Shown in pieces: positions 29,066-38,138 of a DNA stretch of 64,000 bases. Origin of the DNA: CAWATG01 sp963785035 (GTDB lineage: Bacteria; Actinomycetota; Acidimicrobiia; IMCC26256; CAWATG01); assembly GCA_963785035.1 (NCBI GenBank), contig CAWATG010000004.1, forward strand, positions 372,001-436,000, in the 5' to 3' direction. The notes under the pieces are model-generated. The model was not told the DNA's origin and did no database searches. It saw only the letters and a program-made list of their open reading frames with translations. Within the stretch, counting starts at the first letter, position 1. The number at the start of each line of letters is the position of its first letter. Both the position numbers and the translations under genes were made by a program.

Positions 29066-31203
29066 GCCGGTGCTGCGGTGGTCCCCACCTGGTCCAGGAT
29101 GAAGGCAAGCACGCGTGCTTCGTCTCGCCAGGCGTCATAACGACCCGATGGTCCGTGGTGGCCTGCGCCCATCTCCATCTTCAGGAGCAGCGGCCGAGCG
29201 TCGGTTTTGAGCGATCTGAGCTTGGCGACCCACTTTGCAGGCTCCCAGTACTGCACGCGGGGGTCGTTCAGGCCACCGGTCACGAGCATCGCCGGATACT
29301 GCTTGGCCTCGACGTTGTCGTAGGGAGAATACGCGGCCATCACGCGGTAGGTCTCGGCGTCTGCGAGGGGATTGCCCCACTCCTCCCACTCGGTGACAGT
29401 GAGCGGTAGGGAATCGTCGAGCATCGTCGTGACGCAGTCGACGAACGGCACTTCGGCAACGATGGCGCGGAACAAGTCCGGTCGAAGATTTGCGACTGCT
29501 CCCATGAGCAGCCCGCCGGCACTTCCGCCGCGAGCGATCAGCCGATCACTCTTGGTGTAGCCAGCGGCGATGAGATGCTCTGCGGAGGCGATGAAGTCGT
29601 TGAAGGTGTTCGTTTTGTTCATGAGCTTGCCGTCTTCATACCAACCTCGGCCCATTTCGCCGCCTCCCCGGACATGCGCGATGGCGAAGACGAAACCGCG
29701 CTCGAGCAGGCTCAGGCGGGTCGATGAGAACGTCGGGTCGATCGAGATCTCGTAGGAGCCGTAGCCATAGAGAAGGCACGGAGCCGAACCGTCGAGGATG
29801 AGCCCGCGAGGGTGCACCACGGAGAGCGGGATTCGTGTGCCATCGGGAGCGGTTGCCCACAAGCGAACCGACTCGAACCGTTTCGCGTCATACCCGAGGA
29901 CGGGCTGCTCTTTGATCAACGTCGAGACACCGGTCCCGAGCACGTAGTCGTAGTCCGAGGCGGGTGAGGTGAGGGACGTGTACTCGTACCGCACCGTGTC
30001 GGTGTCGTACTCGATGTTCGCGCCCAGGCCGACGCTGTAGACGGGATCGGGCATGGGGATTGCCTCGATCGCATCGACTGTGAGGGTCGATCGACGATCG
30101 GTCTCGGTGCCGAGCCGCAACACGCAGAGTCGCTCAAGGCCCTGGCCGCGTTCGGAGAGGACCACGTGGTCGGCGAATACGTCGACGTCGTCGAGGCGTA
30201 CATCAGCACGATGCGAAACGACCTCGGTCCAATGAGAGCGTCCAGGCGTGTCCGCTGGGCAGACCATCAACTTGAAGTTCTGTGCGCCATCGGCATTGGT
30301 CACGACGAAGAAATGTCCCGGATCAATTGGCGAAGCGTTCGACGGAGGGGCGTCGTGGTGATCGATCGAGTACTCCACACCATGCGAACGCGGTTCGACC
30401 ACCTTCGGTTCTTGGCACGGGTTGTCAGCGCGGATCACGAGCGACTCGGTGGTCGTCTTCGATTCCAGATGGATGACCACGTACATGCCGCTGCGCGTCC
30501 TCGCGACGCTGGTGAAGAAGTGCTCGTCGGGTTCTTCGTGCACGAGCACGTCGAGACGGGTATCGGTGCCCAGTGCGTGGCGCCACACCTGATACGGGCG
30601 CATTGTGTCATCGACGCGGACGTAGAAGATGGTTCGGTTGTCGCTTGCCCACGCGAGGCCGTAGTAGGCGTCCTCGATGGTGTCGTCGAGTTCGGTGCCC
30701 GTCGACAGGTCACGAAAACGAATACGGAGACGTTCGCCACCGGTGAAGTCGGCGGCATGCGCGAGGACTCGCTGGTCGGGACTGACAGCGAATCCGCCAA
30801 GCTCGTAGAAGTCATGCCCGACGGATTCGAGATTGCCGTCGAGGAGAATCTGTTCTTCTGGAGGCCCGACGTCGTCTGGCGAGGCGATCAGCCGTCGGCA
30901 GAAAATGCTGTACTGCGAGCCCTTGAGCGTTCTCGTGTAGTACTCGTAGGGCGCCCACCTGGCAGATGCGGACGTGTCGGTTTCCTGGACCCGCGCCACG
31001 ATCTCTTCGTAGAGCACATCCTGGAGGGTGTTGGTGTGCGCAAGCGCCTTTTCGGTGTAGGCGTTCTCTGCTTCGATGTATGCCAACACCTCCGGATCGG
31101 CTCGGTCGTTCATCCAGAAATACGGGTCGACTCGTGCGTGGCCATGGGCCTGCAGTGTTGTCAAGCGTTGCGGGGCCACGGGGGGAATCGGTGTTTCGGG
31201 CAT
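29062..31203 (-). CDS. ptrB: Oligopeptidase B / prolyl-oligopeptidase family S9A
   Basis: 713 residues, normal for oligopeptidase B, a cytoplasmic serine peptidase cutting short peptides, typically after basic residues. The N-terminal half is a beta-propeller gating domain (starting VDPYFWMNDRADPEV). The C-terminal alpha/beta hydrolase domain has HVRGGGEMGRGWYEDGK, the nucleophile in RGGSAGGLLMGA, and the catalytic His in GAGHHGPSGRYD; the Asp is near TGGLNDPRVQYW. It is divergent from hisI by 67 bases and leads the two-gene unit with the hydrolase. Confidence 0.93.
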   Translation of the reverse strand: MPETPIPPVAPQRLTTLQAHGHARVDPYFWMNDRADPEVLAYIEAENAYTEKALAHTNTLQDVLYEEIVARVQETDTSASARWAPYEYYTRTLKGSQYSIFCRRLIASPDDVGPPEEQILLDGNLESVGHDFYELGGFAVSPDQRVLAHAADFTGGERLRIRFRDLSTGTELDDTIEDAYYGLAWASDNRTIFYVRVDDTMRPYQVWRHALGTDTRLDVLVHEEPDEHFFTSVARTRSGMYVVIHLESKTTTESLVIRADNPCQEPKVVEPRSHGVEYSIDHHDAPPSNASPIDPGHFFVVTNADGAQNFKLMVCPADTPGRSHWTEVVSHRADVRLDDVDVFADHVVLSERGQGLERLCVLRLGTETDRRSTLTVDAIEAIPMPDPVYSVGLGANIEYDTDTVRYEYTSLTSPASDYDYVLGTGVSTLIKEQPVLGYDAKRFESVRLWATAPDGTRIPLSVVHPRGLILDGSAPCLLYGYGSYEISIDPTFSSTRLSLLERGFVFAIAHVRGGGEMGRGWYEDGKLMNKTNTFNDFIASAEHLIAAGYTKSDRLIARGGSAGGLLMGAVANLRPDLFRAIVAEVPFVDCVTTMLDDSLPLTVTEWEEWGNPLADAETYRVMAAYSPYDNVEAKQYPAMLVTGGLNDPRVQYWEPAKWVAKLRSLKTDARPLLLKMEMGAGHHGPSGRYDAWRDEARVLAFILDQVGTTAAPA

Positions 31204-31270
31204 GGTCGGCAGTCTCGCGCACCCAATTCACGGCGGTGTCCCCGTGGGCGTTGGCTACGCTCTGCAGGCT

Positions 31271-31654
31271 ATGTCCGGACCGAGCGTGACCCCCGTCGCC
31301 GCCAGCGCTGCCGAACTCAATGCCGTCAAATTCGGCCCTGATGGTCTTGTGCCGGCGATCGTCCAGGAGCAGGGGACCGGGCAGGTCCTGATGATGGCTT
31401 GGATGAATGCCGACGCGTTGGCGCGCTCGCTCGAAACCGGACGCACATGGTTTTGGAGCCGGAGTCGCCAGGAGTACTGGTGCAAGGGTGAGACATCGGG
31501 TGACCGTCAATTCATCCGGGAAGCGTTGTACGACTGCGATCTCGACACGCTGCTCTTCATTGTTGAGCAGGAGGGGCGTGGGGCGTGCCATACGGGCGAA
31601 CGCAGCTGTTTCTTTCGTGCGTTCGGGTCCGGGGCCGACCCGAGTCCCATATGA
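31271..31654 (+). CDS. hisI: Phosphoribosyl-AMP cyclohydrolase HisI
   Basis: 127 residues, the single-domain cyclohydrolase (no HisE fusion), opening the adenine ring in step three of histidine synthesis. Zinc-ligand motifs are visible: RQEYWCKGETSGDRQ, then DCDLDTLLF and GACHTGERSCFFR. Start ATG 31271 is short of upstream in-frame starts that would add unrelated sequence. It is 3 kb away from the hisDCBA block and overlaps trpE by ATGA, giving a mixed his-trp operon hisI-trpE-ygfZ. Confidence 0.95.
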   Translation: MSGPSVTPVAASAAELNAVKFGPDGLVPAIVQEQGTGQVLMMAWMNADALARSLETGRTWFWSRSRQEYWCKGETSGDRQFIREALYDCDLDTLLFIVEQEGRGACHTGERSCFFRAFGSGADPSPI

Positions 31655-33192
31655 AACCCGCATTGCCTGCGCGCCCAACCCGCGACGAGTTCATTGCGCT
31701 CGCGCGTGCGCACACCGTTGTGCCGGTGTGGCGCGAGGTGCTCGCCGACCTGGAGACCCCGGTATCGGTCTTCGCGAAATTGGTCGGCGAGGGAGAAGGA
31801 TTCCTCCTTGAGTCCGTCGAACACGGGCAGCGCTGGGGGCGGTTCTCCTTTGTCGGTCGAGACCCGGCGATGCGATTGGTCGTACGCGGTCGAGACGTCG
31901 CGGTAGAGGGTGCGGCGCCAGCAGGTATGCCGACAAGCGACGGGGCGCTCGCGGCGCTTGAATGGCTGGTCGGCCATTTCCGGTCGCCGAAGCTGGGGGA
32001 TCTCCCACCCTTTCACGGCGGTGTCGTCGGATATCTTGGCTATGACGTCATCCGCGAGATCGAACATCTCGGTGACGCCCCGCCCGATGACCTTGGGCTT
32101 CCGGACGCTGTGCTGTCGCTCACGGGCCATGTCACGGCGTTCGACCATTTCCGCCAGAGGATGTACCTCGTCGAGAACGTGTTCATGGCTACCGAGCCCT
32201 CCGGTGAAGTCGGCGATGCTGCAACCGATGATGCGCTCGGCGAGGCCTACGACAGCGCGGTGGGTCGGCTTGACGCGTTGCTCGAGGAGTTGGCGCGGCC
32301 TCTGTCGTATGTTCCGAGCGCGCCGCCTCCGGACGATCTGAGCGAGCTGCCGGCGTTCCGTTCGACGTTGTCGTCGCAGCGCTATGCCGAAGCCGTCGAG
32401 GCCGCACGCGAACACATTCTTGCCGGGGACATCTTTCAGGTCGTGCTTGCGCAGCGCTTCGATCTCGAAGGCGAGTACGAGCCGTTCGACGTGTACCGGG
32501 TTCTTCGACAGGTCAACCCGTCGCCGTATATGTACTTCCTCCGCTCCGACGAGGTGACGTTGGTGGGTTCCTCGCCCGAGCCGATGGTGCAGTTGCTCGA
32601 CGGTCGCGTGATTTCACGCCCGATTGCCGGTACCCGTCGGCGTGGTGTGAACGAAGCCGACGACCAGCGTTTGGAGGCGGAACTCGTCGAGCATCCGAAA
32701 GAACGCGCAGAGCACCTCATGTTGGTCGACCTCGCCCGCAACGACCTCGGTCGGATCGTCAAGTACGGCACCGAGCACATGGACGAGATGATGAAACTCG
32801 AGCGGTACTCGCACGTCATGCATCTCACGAGCCAAGTTTCGGGCGAGCTCGTGGACACCAAGAATGCGGTTGACGTGTTACGCGCCACATTTCCTGCCGG
32901 AACGGTCAGTGGCGCACCGAAAGTCCGCGCCATGCAGATCATTGACGAGCTGGAACCGACCAAACGGGGCCCATATGCCGGCGTCGTTGGCTACGTCGAC
33001 TTCTCGGGCAACCTCGACACCGCGATCGCGATCCGTACGATGGTTTGGCACGATGGACACGCGAGCGTGCAAGCAGGTGCCGGTGTGGTCGCAGATTCCG
33101 ACGCGGCGCTCGAGGATCTCGAGTGCCATAACAAGGCACGGGCATTGCTGGCGGCGGCCGCCGCGTCACGGCGACTCGGGGAACAGCGATGA
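31651..33192 (+). CDS. trpE: Anthranilate synthase component I TrpE
   Basis: 513 residues; converts chorismate to anthranilate with the TrpG glutaminase subunit, which is not in this window. The tryptophan-feedback motif LLES is present in GFLLESVEHGQRWG. Catalytic-domain motifs: GSSPEPMVQL, RPIAGTRRRG, HLMLVDLARNDLGRI, and FPAGTVSGAPKVRAMQII. ATG 31651 overlaps the hisI stop; the TGA overlaps ygfZ by ATGA. Confidence 0.96.
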   Translation: MKPALPARPTRDEFIALARAHTVVPVWREVLADLETPVSVFAKLVGEGEGFLLESVEHGQRWGRFSFVGRDPAMRLVVRGRDVAVEGAAPAGMPTSDGALAALEWLVGHFRSPKLGDLPPFHGGVVGYLGYDVIREIEHLGDAPPDDLGLPDAVLSLTGHVTAFDHFRQRMYLVENVFMATEPSGEVGDAATDDALGEAYDSAVGRLDALLEELARPLSYVPSAPPPDDLSELPAFRSTLSSQRYAEAVEAAREHILAGDIFQVVLAQRFDLEGEYEPFDVYRVLRQVNPSPYMYFLRSDEVTLVGSSPEPMVQLLDGRVISRPIAGTRRRGVNEADDQRLEAELVEHPKERAEHLMLVDLARNDLGRIVKYGTEHMDEMMKLERYSHVMHLTSQVSGELVDTKNAVDVLRATFPAGTVSGAPKVRAMQIIDELEPTKRGPYAGVVGYVDFSGNLDTAIAIRTMVWHDGHASVQAGAGVVADSDAALEDLECHNKARALLAAAAASRRLGEQR

Positions 33193-34121
33193 GTATCGAT
33201 GAGGACGTGCATGCCCTGCGTTACGCGGCAGGCGCGGTGGACTGTTCAGACCGCTCCTTCGTTCAGGTTGTCGGGCCCGATGCGCAATCGTTTCTACAGA
33301 GTCTGGTATCTGCCGATATCGACGCGCTCGGTGACGGACGCGGAGCAGCGTCGTTGTTGCTCCAACCCCAGGGCAAGCTTGAAGTGGCGTTTCGCATCCT
33401 GATCGTCGGGTCCGATGCATGGCTCGACACGGATCCGGGCATGGGATCACACCTCAAAGCGGCGCTGGACCGTTTCCGCATTCGCGTCAAGGCCGAGGTG
33501 ATCGATCAGACCGGTGTGTGGTCGATGCTCAGCGTTCGAGGCCCGGACACCGAGGCGGCGCTCGGTGTGCCGACCCCAGAGCGACACGCCCATGTTCCGT
33601 GGGGTGGGACCGAAGCCGTTCGTATGGTCGGCGCCGGACTGCCCGACCTGCCGGGTGTCGATCTGATTGGTCCGGGCCCGGCAGTGGAGGCGGCGCGCGC
33701 TGTCGTGATGGCAGGGAAACTTCGTGCGTGCGGACGTGATGCGCTGGAAATCCTGCGCATCGAGGAGAGGATTCCCCGCCACGGCGCCGAGTTGGATGAC
33801 CGTGTCATCCCGCAAGAAGCGTTCCTCGAACGCGAAGCGGTGTCATTTACCAAAGGCTGCTTTGTCGGCCAGGAACTCGTGTGCAGGATCGACTCGCGCG
33901 GGCATGTCAATCGCTTGCTGCGTCGCATGTCGGTACAGGGTGAAACGGTGCCCGCTGTCGGCGCGAACATCGTTGCAGAGGGCAAGGTCGTCGGAACCGT
34001 GACGAGCGCCGCACGCTCTCCTGAACTCGGAGTCCTGGCATTGGGGTTTATCCGGCGTGAACTGGATCTCGGTGCGTTGGTCGAGATCGACGGGGTGGGT
34101 TCAGCGCTCTTGAGTTTGTAG
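33189..34121 (+). CDS. ygfZ: Folate-binding YgfZ/GcvT-like protein
   Basis: 310 residues. YgfZ-type proteins bind tetrahydrofolate and help maintain Fe-S enzymes, including radical-SAM proteins. The signature KGCFVGQE occurs in SFTKGCFVGQELVCRID at about residue 220. ATG 33189 overlaps trpE. Its last 21 bases overlap the convergent histidine kinase gene. Confidence 0.9.
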   Translation: MSIDEDVHALRYAAGAVDCSDRSFVQVVGPDAQSFLQSLVSADIDALGDGRGAASLLLQPQGKLEVAFRILIVGSDAWLDTDPGMGSHLKAALDRFRIRVKAEVIDQTGVWSMLSVRGPDTEAALGVPTPERHAHVPWGGTEAVRMVGAGLPDLPGVDLIGPGPAVEAARAVVMAGKLRACGRDALEILRIEERIPRHGAELDDRVIPQEAFLEREAVSFTKGCFVGQELVCRIDSRGHVNRLLRRMSVQGETVPAVGANIVAEGKVVGTVTSAARSPELGVLALGFIRRELDLGALVEIDGVGSALLSL

Positions 34122-35633
34122 CGGCCCTTGTGTGCGGAGCGGGTGGCGGTCGCTGATCAGCGGGAGGTTGACGACGAACTGCGTGCCCGTCGAGGTGCCG
34201 ACCTCGGCGAACACGGTGCCACCCATGGCAATGGCGAGTTCGCGCACGATCGCTAGGCCGAGTCCGGTACCGACGCCGCGTCCGGGAGAGGACCGCGTTG
34301 TGTAGAGCCGATCGAAGACCTTCCCGAGCGCATCTGGCTTGATGCCCGGGCCATCGTCGATGACGCGGACCTCGACGGTGGTGGTAGTGACCTTCGAGGT
34401 CACGGTGATTGCGCTTGTCGCATATTTGAGCGCGTTTTCCATCAGGTTTGCGATGATCTGTCCCACACGCTCGGGATCACCGACTGTTTGGGTCATGGGA
34501 GCTGTCGCGACCGTGAGTGCGATGTTCAGATCATCGGCTGCAGGACGGAACGCCTCAGCGGAGTTGGCCACGACTGCCCCGATGTCGAAGATGCGCGGAT
34601 GTAGTGAGAACTCATAGGAGCCGAGCCGGGCCAGGTCGAGCAGGTCTGCGACGAGCCGTTCCAGACGGATTGATTCCGTCCGGATGATCTCCGCGGCGCG
34701 GTGCCGTGCGCTCGGATCGCCGGCCGTGCCGTCGGCGATGGCCTCCGAGTAGCCGCGGATGGAGGTGAGCGGCGTGCGCAGGTCGTGCGACACGCTGAGG
34801 AGGAAGTTCCGTTCGAGCGCGCGGGCCTCGTCGAGTTGCGTGGCCATTGCGTTGATCGTGTGTCCAAGAGTCGCCAGTTCCTCGGGCTGGGAGGGCTCGA
34901 CATTGACGCGCGCCGTGAGATCACCGGCAGCGATACGGTCGGTAACCGATTGCATTGCAGCGAGGGGACGAGTGAGGCGACGCGCAACGATGTACGACAA
35001 CCCGAGTGCTGCAAGGAGCGATGAACTGGCGGCGAAGAGGAAGAACGGACCTGCGCGGCCAATGGCGCTGCGGTCGATCTGCGAGGTCATGACCAGGACG
35101 AGTTGTCCCGACGTGGCAAGCGTGTCGGAATCGGAGTTCAGCGGCTGCGCGACAAACGCCAAGTCGCCGACTGCTCCGCCATCCTGTTGACCGCCGAGCA
35201 GGCTGATGGTGTCGAGGTCGCCGGCGTCGATGCCTTCGGGAAGTCTGAGGAGCGACTCTGCCGCAGGTGCCTCTGTCGGCGATGGCCTTGAGGGACCATA
35301 GATCGCGTCGAGACCTTGGATCACCTCGCCCGTCGGAGCGATGCGCACGATGGTTCCTGTCGCGACACGGAGCGAGCCGAGGAGCAGCCGTGGGAAGCGC
35401 GCAGCCGAGCCGCGCGCACTGGTTCCCGTTCCTTCCCCGGCGAGTTGTTCCAAGCCACGTGCGATAGGTGTTGCCTTGCGGCGTAGGTCGCGTAGCTCGA
35501 GGTCTTCGGCAGTCCGCCGAGCCAACAGCACCGTCGTCATGCCCGTGATGAGCAAAACCGCGAGAGCTACGAGCACGAGCGCGATGAGTATTCGTGTGCG
35601 GAGTTTGGCGTGCTTGACGAGATGGCGATTCAT
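34101..35633 (-). CDS. Sensor histidine kinase with HAMP domain
   Basis: 510 residues. Two transmembrane helices (about 14-38 and 193-216) flank an extracytoplasmic sensor of about 155 residues. A HAMP linker follows (RRLTRPLAAMQSVTDRIAAG), then HisKA with the phosphorylated His in SVSHDLRTPLTSIRGY, and an HATPase domain with NLMENALKYA, DDGPGIKPD and GVGTGLGLAIV. The ligand cannot be inferred. It lies 12 bases downstream of the response regulator, in the usual regulator-kinase order. Confidence 0.95.
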   Translation of the reverse strand: MNRHLVKHAKLRTRILIALVLVALAVLLITGMTTVLLARRTAEDLELRDLRRKATPIARGLEQLAGEGTGTSARGSAARFPRLLLGSLRVATGTIVRIAPTGEVIQGLDAIYGPSRPSPTEAPAAESLLRLPEGIDAGDLDTISLLGGQQDGGAVGDLAFVAQPLNSDSDTLATSGQLVLVMTSQIDRSAIGRAGPFFLFAASSSLLAALGLSYIVARRLTRPLAAMQSVTDRIAAGDLTARVNVEPSQPEELATLGHTINAMATQLDEARALERNFLLSVSHDLRTPLTSIRGYSEAIADGTAGDPSARHRAAEIIRTESIRLERLVADLLDLARLGSYEFSLHPRIFDIGAVVANSAEAFRPAADDLNIALTVATAPMTQTVGDPERVGQIIANLMENALKYATSAITVTSKVTTTTVEVRVIDDGPGIKPDALGKVFDRLYTTRSSPGRGVGTGLGLAIVRELAIAMGGTVFAEVGTSTGTQFVVNLPLISDRHPLRTQGPLQTQER

Positions 35634-35645
35634 ACGACCCGAGAT

Positions 35646-36323
35646 TCACGTCACGACATCGAGTCGATAGCCGACGCCGCGGACGGTCGTGATGTTGAGT
35701 GCGTCGCGGAGCTTCCTGCGGAGCTGCGCGATATGAACGTCGATGGTGCGTGTGTCGCCAAACCAGTCAACGCCCCACACGCCGTCGAGAATCTGTTGGC
35801 GGCTCAGCGCGAGGCCGGAGCGATCGGCGAGGAATCGGATGAGTTCGAACTCTTTGGTGGTGCATTCCACCGGGGTGTCGTCCAAGCGGAGCTCGCGTCG
35901 GCCGACGTCGATTGCCACTCGCCCGACCTGAATGATGGGCGTGGGCGCGGCGCCTGGATCTGTGCGCCGTAGAACTGCCTTGACCCGTGCCACCAACTCG
36001 GCCGGCGAGAAAGGTTTGGTGAGGTAATCGTCCGCGCCGAGCTCGAGGCCGAGAACTCGGTCGACCTCGCTGCCTCGAGCGGTCAAGAAGATGATCGGTG
36101 TCTGCGAGGTCGCGCGAAGGCGCCGGCAGACCTCGAGCCCATCGATATCAGGCAATCCGACGTCCAGGACGACCAGTCGAGGCCGCCGTAGGCTGATGGT
36201 GTCGATCCCGCCAAGCCCGGTCGAGGCCTGATACACCTTGTATCCCTCCCGGGTCAGGTACAGGTCGACGAGATCGGCGATGTTGGCTTCGTCGTCGACG
36301 ACGACGATCGTTCCCTTGTCCAT
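35646..36323 (-). CDS. OmpR/PhoB-family response regulator
   Basis: 225 residues. Receiver domain: VVVDDEANIADLVDLY with the acidic pair, phospho-acceptor in LVVLDVGLPDIDG, LTARGSEVDRVLG, and the Lys of YLTKPFSPAEL. The C-terminal winged helix has ECTTKEFELIRFLADRSG and WFGDTRTIDVHIAQLRRKLR. ATG 36323 is chosen because it opens directly on the first receiver strand. Divergent from trpC with about 140 bases between. Confidence 0.95.
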   Translation of the reverse strand: MDKGTIVVVDDEANIADLVDLYLTREGYKVYQASTGLGGIDTISLRRPRLVVLDVGLPDIDGLEVCRRLRATSQTPIIFLTARGSEVDRVLGLELGADDYLTKPFSPAELVARVKAVLRRTDPGAAPTPIIQVGRVAIDVGRRELRLDDTPVECTTKEFELIRFLADRSGLALSRQQILDGVWGVDWFGDTRTIDVHIAQLRRKLRDALNITTVRGVGYRLDVVT

Positions 36324-36448
36324 ACCCGTATCGTTGCACCAGTTTCCCGGCCCGCGGGTCATGCCCAGGTCATGGAATTGTGATGCGCGTACCGAATGGC
36401 AGTCCCGGCCCCGGATATCGGCGCTCAGTTGGGCCGTGGTCGCTCCAG

Positions 36449-36454
36449 TACGAT
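36449..36454 (+). promoter_or_regulatory. -10-like TACGAT before trpC (possible leaderless start)
   Basis: TACGAT lies 10 bases before the chosen ATG at 36465, and no Shine-Dalgarno is present. The arrangement copies that at hisD. No convincing -35 at 16-18 bases was found. Confidence 0.35.
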
Positions 36455-36464
36455 GCCACCCGCC

Positions 36465-37268
36465 ATGGGCGTCCTCGGCAAGATCCTCGCAACCAAGATC
36501 GATGAGGTCACGATGCTGCGCCGCCCCCAGGTGCGGGATCTGCTCCGCAGGAGGGCTCTCGATGCCCCACCGGCGCGCGATTTTGCGCAGGCGTTGCGTG
36601 CTCGGTCTGGGCAGCTGAGCGTCATAGCCGAGATCAAACGGCGATCACCCTCGAAGGGCGACCTGGCTCCCGATCTCAACCCCGCAGATTTGGCGAGCGC
36701 ATATGCCGCCGGGGGTGCTGCGTGTCTTTCGGTGCTGACCGATGGTCCGTTTTTCGGGGGCTCGATCGACGACCTCGAACGAGCACGGGCTGTTGTGGAT
36801 CTTCCGTTGTTGCGCAAGGACTTCGTCGTCGACGAGATCCAGGTCTATGAAACGCGTGCACTGGGCGCGGACGCGATCTTGCTGATAGCGGCCGCACTCC
36901 CTGACGATTCGGTGCTACGGGACCTCCATGAGCTCGCCCTCGGACTTGGACTGACGGTGCTTCTCGAGACGCACGACGCTGCCGAACTTGACCGTGCCAT
37001 GGCGGTGGGCGCACGTCTGATCGGGGTGAACAGTCGCGATCTCTCGTCGTTCACCGAGGACTTGACTGTGGCAGAGCGGCTGGTTCAGACGCTTCCGGGC
37101 GAGGTCACAGCGGTTGCTGAGAGCGCGATTCGCTCGGCCGCTGACGCCGAACGAATGGCGCGAGCCGGCTTCGATGCAGTGCTGGTAGGTGAGGCGCTCG
37201 TACGAATGACGGATCCGGGCGAACTCATCGGCGCCTGCGTGACGTACGCTGTTCACCGGCGGGTTTAG
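36465..37268 (+). CDS. trpC: Indole-3-glycerol-phosphate synthase TrpC
   Basis: 267-residue TIM barrel closing the indole ring from CdRP. Motifs: IAEIKRRSPSKGDLAP with catalytic Lys and Glu, PLLRKDFVVDEIQVYE, LLETHDAAELDRAM, GVNSRDL, and AESAIRSAADAERM. Start ATG 36465 (MGVLGKILATKIDEV) matches the family; an in-frame ATG at 36453 overlaps the possible -10. trpF follows directly. trpD and trpG are not in this window. Confidence 0.95.
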   Translation: MGVLGKILATKIDEVTMLRRPQVRDLLRRRALDAPPARDFAQALRARSGQLSVIAEIKRRSPSKGDLAPDLNPADLASAYAAGGAACLSVLTDGPFFGGSIDDLERARAVVDLPLLRKDFVVDEIQVYETRALGADAILLIAAALPDDSVLRDLHELALGLGLTVLLETHDAAELDRAMAVGARLIGVNSRDLSSFTEDLTVAERLVQTLPGEVTAVAESAIRSAADAERMARAGFDAVLVGEALVRMTDPGELIGACVTYAVHRRV

Positions 37269-37289
37269 GTGCCGGCGAAGGCGAAGTCC

Positions 37290-38024
37290 ATGTTCGTGAA
37301 GATCTGTGGGATCACGAGCGAGGAAGATGCGCTCCTCGCGGTCGCATTGGGCGCCGACGCGCTTGGATTCGTGTTCGCTCCTGGCAGCGTCCGCCAAGTG
37401 CAGCCACAGAGGGTGCGGGATATCGTCCGTCGCCTTCCGCACGGCGTTGCCACGATCGGCGTGTTTCGTGACGAGCGCCCTGAACGTGTCGTGGAGATCG
37501 TCAACCGTACCGGTGTCAGCGGTGCGCAACTCCATGGGCGTGAGCCGATCAGTGAGGTGCGCTGGATTCGTCAGCGGTTGTCGTTCGTCATTCAGGCGTT
37601 TCGTGCCGATGACCCGCTGTTGGCATCGGCTGTCAACGGTCCAGCTGATGTGATCCTTCTTGACGCGCCTCAGCCCGGTTCGGGGCGGGCCTTCGATTGG
37701 GGATTGGCCGACGCTGTTCCGCTCGGGGCGCGGGTGATGTTGGCGGGTGGCCTGACTGCCGAGAACGTCGGCGAAGCGATTGCCCGGGTGAAGCCGTGGG
37801 GCGTCGATGTGTCCACAGGGGTCGAGTCCGCTCCGGGGCGTAAGGATCCACGCAAGCTTCGACGATTCGTCGAGGCCGTGCGATCAGCTGAGCCCGAGGA
37901 GATGGACCTGGTCGAGCCTGTCCCTGAGGACTCCGACGAGGCGCGGCGTTGGAACGGACCGGGGCGAACGAGCACTCCTCCGCGGCTCGGTCGGCCGTAC
38001 GACTGGGCAGCAGAGGGCTGGTAA
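37290..38024 (+). CDS. trpF: Phosphoribosylanthranilate isomerase TrpF with C-terminal extension
   Basis: About 244 residues; TIM barrel isomerising PRA to CdRP. The first strand is FVKICGITSEEDA with the catalytic Cys, later GAQLHGREP, and DWGLADAVPLGARVMLAGGL. ATG 37290 begins right at strand one; a GTG at 37269 directly after the trpC stop is possible too. After the barrel (ending near FVEAVRSAEP) about 45 residues rich in Pro, Glu and Trp form an extension not needed for catalysis. Presence of trpF argues against a PriA-only pathway. Confidence 0.92.
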   Translation: MFVKICGITSEEDALLAVALGADALGFVFAPGSVRQVQPQRVRDIVRRLPHGVATIGVFRDERPERVVEIVNRTGVSGAQLHGREPISEVRWIRQRLSFVIQAFRADDPLLASAVNGPADVILLDAPQPGSGRAFDWGLADAVPLGARVMLAGGLTAENVGEAIARVKPWGVDVSTGVESAPGRKDPRKLRRFVEAVRSAEPEEMDLVEPVPEDSDEARRWNGPGRTSTPPRLGRPYDWAAEGW

Positions 38025-38026
38025 GA

Positions 38027-38051
38027 ACGGGCGAGGATTTTCGTCGCCCGT
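38027..38051 (+). terminator. Hairpin after trpF
   Basis: ACGGGCGA (38027-38034) and TCGCCCGT (38044-38051) form a perfect 8-bp stem with a 9-nt loop containing TTTT, two bases after the trpF stop. It may end part of the trpC-trpF message or act with the next hairpin before trpB. Confidence 0.5.
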
Positions 38052-38079
38052 AGACTGCGCTTGTCGCGAACCTCCAACG

Positions 38080-38098
38080 GTCCGGCCCAGTTCCGGAC
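38080..38098 (+). promoter_or_regulatory. Second hairpin in the trpF-trpB gap
   Basis: GTCCGG (38080-38085) and CCGGAC (38093-38098) pair perfectly around a 7-nt loop, 40 bases before the trpB start. With the hairpin at 38027 it makes the 114-base gap structured. No leader peptide with Trp codons was found. Confidence 0.35.
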
Positions 38099-38138
38099 AC
38101 AGATCTCGACAGTGTCCTCACCACCTCCGGAGTGACCC

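Noticed and set aside
30166..31341. A 391-codon plus-strand frame opposite oligopeptidase B
   Set aside because: No domain, and the minus strand encodes a full S9 peptidase with its catalytic motifs.
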